57,453 nt of DNA from Chondrilla cf. caribensis (taxonomy: Eukaryota; Porifera; Demospongiae; Chondrillida; Chondrillidae), in NCBI GenBank assembly GCA_964020155.1, contig OZ026550.1, positions 6,016,590-6,074,042 of the forward strand. Reading direction: 5' to 3'. Shown piece by piece: positions 52,097-57,453 of this stretch. Each line of letters begins with the position of its first letter. Positions within the stretch are counted from its first letter, which is position 1. The notes under the pieces were generated by a model. It was not told where the DNA came from, did no database searches, and worked only from the letters and a program-made list of their open reading frames with translations. The position numbers were made by a program, and so were the translations under genes.

Positions 52097-55000
52097 TATA
52101 AGTGTATTACGCCTTGTGGTGATCACCTAAGCAATTTGATATTTCTTTTCTGGTCACCAAGGGCTACCTAGTGTCCATGCCTAACTCACCAACACAATTT
52201 GGTAAGCATTCTGATTGTCCTGAGTGCGCTATAAGCCTCGTGGTGACAAGTCCAAAAAATGTCAATTTTTGGTCTTGTCACCACGGCCTCTCATGTGTGG
52301 ACGTGATGCATCATAGCTGAAATCCAAATGCACAGACACACTCCTGGACCTGGTAGCTACCTTCTGATAACAAAAACATGCATTTTGATATCGAACAAAA
52401 TTTCCCCCTATTAAAAATATATATATACTTTGTATGTACATTCATATATGCGTGTATTACGCCTTGGGTGATCACCTAAACAATTTGATATTTCTTTGCT
52501 GGTCACCAAGGGCTACCTAGTGTCCATGCCTAACTCACCAACACAATTTGGTAAGCATTCTGATTGTCCAGAGTGCGCTATAAGCCTCGTGGTGACAAGC
52601 CCAAAAAATGTCAATTTTTGGTCTTGTCACCACGGCCTCTCCTGTGTGCACGTGATGCATCACAGCTCAAATCCGAATGCACAGACACACTCCTTGACCT
52701 GGTAGCTACCTTCTGATAGCAAAAAGTTGCATTTTGATGTCAATCAAAATTTCCCCCTATTGCCAATGTATATACCTTGTATGTAGATTCATATATAAGT
52801 GTATTACGCCTTGGGTGATCACCTAAGCAATTTGAGATTTCTTTGCTGGTCACCAAGGGCTACCTAGTGTCCATGCCTAACTCACCAACACAATTTGGTA
52901 AGCATTCTGATTGTCCTGAGTGCGCTATAAGCCTCATGGTGACAAGCCCAAAAAATGTCAATTTTTGGTCTTGTCACCACGGCCTCTCCTGTGTGCACGT
53001 AATGCATCATAGCTCAAATCCGAATGCACAGACACACTCCTGGACCTTTTAGTTACCTTCTGATATCAAAAGCATAACCCTCAATTAAAAATTAACCCTA
53101 ACCCTATCCCTAACCCTAACCCTAATATTATCTCTAAACCTAAAAATAATCATAACCTAACCCTAACACTTCTTCGGTTCACCTGAGCAAATTGATATTT
53201 CTTTGCTGGTCACCAAGGGCTACCTAGTGTCCATGCCTAACTCACCAACACAATTTCGTAAGCATTCTGTTTGTCCTGAGTGCGCTATAAGCCTCGTGGT
53301 GACAAGCCCAAAAAATGTCAATTTTTGGTCTTGTCACCACAGCCTCTCCTGTATGCACGTGATGCATCATAAGTCAAATCCAAATGCACAGACACACTCC
53401 TGGACCTGGTAGCTACCTTCTGATAGCAAAAAGTATGCATTTTGATGTCGACCAAAATTTCCCCCTATTGCCAATGTATATACTTTGTATGTAGATTCAT
53501 ATATAAGTGTATTACGCCTCGTGGTGATCACCAAACAATTTGATATTTCTTTTCTGGTCACCAAGGGTTACCTAGTGTCCATGCCTAACTCACCAACGCA
53601 ATTTCGTAAGCATTCTGATTGTCCTGAGTGCGCTATAAGCCTCGTGGTGACAAGCCCAAAAAATGTCAATTTTTGGTCTTGTCACCACGGCCTCTCCTGT
53701 GTGCACGTGATGCATCATAGCTCAAATCCAAATGCAGAGACACACTCCTGGACCTTTTAGTTACCTTCTGATATCAAAAGCCTAACCCTCAATTGAAAAT
53801 TAACCCTAACCCTAACCCTAACTCTAACCCTAATATTATCTCTAACCCTAAAAATAATCATAACCTAACCCTAACACTTCTTCAGTTCACCTGAGCAATT
53901 TGATATTTCTTTGCTGGTCACCAAGGGCTACCTAGTGTCCACGCCTAACTCACCAACACAATTTCATAAGCATTCTGTTTGTCCTGAGTGCGCTATAAGC
54001 CTCGTGGTGACAAGCCAAAAAAATGTCAATTTTTGGTCTTGTCACCACGGCCTCTCCTGTGTGCACGTGATGCATCATAGCTCAAATCCAAATGCACAGA
54101 CACACTCCTGGACCTTTTAGTTACCTTCTGATATCAAAAGCCTAACCCTCAATTAAAAATTAACCCTAACCCTAACCCTAACCCTAACCCTAATATTATC
54201 TCTAACCCTAAAAATAATCATAACCTAACCCTAACACTTCTTCAGTTAACCTGAGCAATTTGATATTTCTTTGCTGGTCACCAAGGGCTACCTAGTGTCC
54301 ATGCCTAACTCACCAACACAATTTGGTAAGCATTCTGATTGTCCTGAGTGCGCTATAAGCCTCGTGGTGACAAGCCCAAAAAATGTCAATTTTTGGTCTT
54401 GTCACCACGGCCTCTCCTGTGTGCACGTGATGCATCACAGCTCAAATCCGAATGCACAGACACACTCCTGGACCTGGTAGCTACCTTCTGATAGCAAAAA
54501 GTTGCATTTTGATGTCGATCAAAATTTCCCCCTATTGCCAATGTATATACCTTGTATGTAGATTCACATATAAGTGTATTACGCCTTGTGGTGATCACCT
54601 AAGCAATTTGAGATTTCTTTGCTGGTCACCATGGGCTACCTAGTGTCCATGCCTAACTCACCAACACAATTTGGTAAGCATTCTGATTGTCCTGAGTGCG
54701 CTATAAGCCTCGTGGTGACAAGCCCAAAAAATGTCAATTTTTGGTCTTGTCACCACGGCCTCTCCTGTGTGCACGTAATGCATCATAGCTCAAATCCGAA
54801 TGCACAGACACACTCCTGGACCTTTTAGTTACCTTCTGATATCAAAAGCCTAACCCTCAATTAAAAATTAACCCTAACCCTAACCCTAACCCTAACCCTA
54901 ACCCTAACCCTAATATTATCTCTAACCCTAAAAATAATCATAACCTAACCCTAACACTTCTTCGGTTCACCTGAGCAAATTTATATTTCTTTGCTGGTCA

Positions 55001-55698
55001 CCACGGCCTACTCCTGTGTGCACGTGATGCATCATAGGTCAATTCCAAATGCACAGACACACTCCTGGACCTGGTAGCTACCTTCTGATAGCAAAAAGTT
55101 TCATTTTGATGTCGACCAAAATTTCCCCCTATTGCCAATGTATATACTTTGAATGTAGATTCATATATAAGTGTATTAAGCCTCGTGGTGATCACCTAAG
55201 CAATTTGTGATTTCTTTTCTGGTCACCAAGGGCTACCTAGTGTCCATGCCTAACTCACCAACACAATTTCATAAGCATTCTGATTGTCCAGAGTGCGCTA
55301 TAAGCCTTGTGGTGACAAGCCCAAAAAATGTCAATTTTTGGTCTTGTCACCACGGCCTCTCCTGTATGCACGTGATGCATCACAGCTCAAATCCAAATGC
55401 AAAGACACACTCCTGGACCTGGTAGCTACCTTCTGATAGCAAAAAGTTTCATTATGATGTCGACCAAAATTTCCCCCTATTGCCAATGTATATACCTTGT
55501 ATGTAGATTCATATATATGTGTGTTACGCCTTGTGGTGATCACCTAAGCAATTTGATATTTCTTTGCTGGTCACCAAGGGCTACCTAGTGTCCATGCCTA
55601 ACTCACCAACACAATTTGGTAAGCATTCTGATTGTCCTGAGTGCGCTATAAGCCTCGTGGTGACAAGCCCAAAAAATGTCAATTTTTGGTCTTGTCAC
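52097..55698 (+). repeat. ~347-bp satellite array 3, right part (~10 units, mixed with telomere-like units)
   Basis: Normal 347-bp units alternate with ~360-bp variant units in which the part after CACTCCTGGACC is CCCTAA-rich (about 53,070-53,180, 53,780-53,890, 54,140-54,250 and 54,845-54,965). The last unit ends at 55,698 inside the hairpin. Confidence 0.96.
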
Positions 55699-57453
55699 TA
55701 CAGCTAGTCTAGGGTTAGGGTTAGGGTTAGGGTTAGGGTTAGGGTTAGGGTTAGGGTTAGGGTTAGGGTTAGGGTTAGGGTTAGGGTTAGGGTTAGGGTT
55801 AGGGTTAGGGTTAGGGTTAGGGTTAGGGTTAGGGTTAGGGTTAGGGTTAGGGTTAGGGTTAGGGTTAGGGTTAGGGTTAGGGTTAGGGTTAGGGTTAGGG
55901 TTAGGGTTAGGGTTAGGGTTAGGGTTAGGGTTAGGGTTAGGGTTAGGGTTAGGGTTAGGGTTAGGGTTAGGGTTAGGGTTAGGGTTAGGGTTAGGGTTAG
56001 GGTTAGGGTTAGGGTTAGGGTTAGGGTTAGGGTTAGGGTTAGGGTTAGGGTTAGGGTTAGGGTTAGGGTTAGGGTTAGGGTTAGGGTTAGGGTTAGGGTT
56101 AGGGTTAGGGTTAGGGTTAGGGTTAGGGTTAGGGTTAGGGTTAGGGTTAGGGTTAGGGTTAGGGTTAGGGTTAGGGTTAGGGTTAGGGTTAGGGTTAGGG
56201 TTAGGGTTAGGGTTAGGGTTAGGGTTAGGGTTAGGGTTAGGGTTAGGGTTAGGGTTAGGGTTAGGGTTAGGGTTAGGGTTAGGGTTAGGGTTAGGGTTAG
56301 GGTTAGGGTTAGGGTTAGGGTTAGGGTTAGGGTTAGGGTTAGGGTTAGGGTTAGGGTTAGGGTTAGGGTTAGGGTTAGGGTTAGGGTTAGGGTTAGGGTT
56401 AGGGTTAGGGTTAGGGTTAGGGTTAGGGTTAGGGTTAGGGTTAGGGTTAGGGTTAGGGTTAGGGTTAGGGTTAGGGTTAGGGTTAGGGTTAGGGTTAGGG
56501 TTAGGGTTAGGGTTAGGGTTAGGGTTAGGGTTAGGGTTAGGGTTAGGGTTAGGGTTAGGGTTAGGGTTAGGGTTAGGGTTAGGGTTAGGGTTAGGGTTAG
56601 GGTTAGGGTTAGGGTTAGGGTTAGGGTTAGGGTTAGGGTTAGGGTTAGGGTTAGGGTTAGGGTTAGGGTTAGGGTTAGGGTTAGGGTTAGGGTTAGGGTT
56701 AGGGTTAGGGTTAGGGTTAGGGTTAGGGTTAGGGTTAGGGTTAGGGTTAGGGTTAGGGTTAGGGTTAGGGTTAGGGTTAGGGTTAGGGTTAGGGTTAGGG
56801 TTAGGGTTAGGGTTAGGGTTAGGGTTAGGGTTAGGGTTAGGGTTAGGGTTAGGGTTAGGGTTAGGGTTAGGGTTAGGGTTAGGGTTAGGGTTAGGGTTAG
56901 GGTTAGGGTTAGGGTTAGGGTTAGGGTTAGGGTTAGGGTTAGGGTTAGGGTTAGGGTTAGGGTTAGGGTTAGGGTTAGGGTTAGGGTTAGGGTTAGGGTT
57001 AGGGTTAGGGTTAGGGTTAGGGTTAGGGTTAGGGTTAGGGTTAGGGTTAGGGTTAGGGTTAGGGTTAGGGTTAGGGTTAGGGTTAGGGTTAGGGTTAGGG
57101 TTAGGGTTAGGGTTAGGGTTAGGGTTAGGGTTAGGGTTAGGGTTAGGGTTAGGGTTAGGGTTAGGGTTAGGGTTAGGGTTAGGGTTAGGGTTAGGGTTAG
57201 GGTTAGGGTTAGGGTTAGGGTTAGGGTTAGGGTTAGGGTTAGGGTTAGGGTTAGGGTTAGGGTTAGGGTTAGGGTTAGGGTTAGGGTTAGGGTTAGGGTT
57301 AGGGTTAGGGTTAGGGTTAGGGTTAGGGTTAGGGTTAGGGTTAGGGTTAGGGTTAGGGTTAGGGTTAGGGTTAGGGTTAGGGTTAGGGTTAGGGTTAGGG
57401 TTAGGGTTAGGGTTAGGGTTAGGGTTAGGGTTAGGGTTAGGGTTAGGGTTAGG
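55699..57453 (+). repeat. Chromosome-end telomere (TTAGGG)n
   Basis: After about 11 non-satellite bases (TACAGCTAGTC) the sequence is an unbroken TTAGGG run from 55,710 to the window end, about 290 repeats with no variant. The G-rich strand runs 5' to 3' toward the end, as expected for a right chromosome terminus. Confidence 0.98.

Noticed and set aside
33085..55543. Dozens of similar 60-92-codon frames (MVTSKEISNCLGDHPRRN..., MLVTKGYLVSMPNSPTQF...) that look like a tandem gene family
   Set aside because: They lie on both strands of the 347-bp satellite, recur with its period, have no recognisable domain and include frame-disrupted copies. They are by-products of the repeat.
33075..55698. 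CRISPR-like regular repeats
   Set aside because: The arrays are direct tandem satellites without unique spacers, in a eukaryotic subtelomere.

Overview
The window reads as the right-hand end of a chromosome from an animal, probably an early-branching metazoan; a sponge is my best guess, and it is an inference. Reasons: a terminal (TTAGGG)n telomere, short GT-AG introns, closely packed genes, and metazoan-type families (CRK adaptor, PLK1 with two polo boxes, a class II Rab11-FIP, WDR5, NTMT1, MINDY deubiquitinase). No bacterial features (operons, ribosome binding sites, CRISPR) are present.

Positions 1-28,950 form a gene-dense arm with ten multi-exon genes whose exons I could join in frame: MINDY1/2 (-), a GPI-anchored cupredoxin-like protein (+), CRK (+), PLK1 (+), WDR5 (+), POMP (+), DPH1 (-), NTMT1 (+), RAB11FIP3/4-like (+) and an SH3 protein with a GIY-YIG-like C-terminal domain (+). 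Two pairs are head to head with very short shared promoters: MINDY/cupredoxin, and DPH1/NTMT1 with 23 bp between start codons. The genes are housekeeping or signalling genes of unrelated pathways: ubiquitin-chain trimming, adaptor signalling, mitosis, H3K4 methylation scaffold, proteasome assembly, diphthamide synthesis, N-terminal methylation and endosome traffic. No joint pathway is evident.

The most striking feature of the gene arm is that at least seven introns hold minisatellites, and most of these touch a splice site. In several the repeat unit itself contains the splice donor (GTGAGT) or the acceptor plus the first bases of the exon, so one intron carries five to about 23 copies of its own splice signal.

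Positions 29,041-55,709 are subtelomeric. A three-part cassette occurs three times: a ~1.5-kb duplicon carrying a tRNA-derived SINE, arrays of a 187-bp satellite, and arrays of a ~347-bp satellite. Each 347-bp unit contains a near-perfect ~47-bp hairpin. Some units have their distal part replaced by CCCTAA-rich DNA, inverted relative to the real telomere. One unit holds a 660-bp MITE with 30-bp inverted repeats and a TA target duplication, whose empty site can be read in sister units. The telomere (55,710-57,453) joins the last 347-bp unit inside the second arm of the hairpin.
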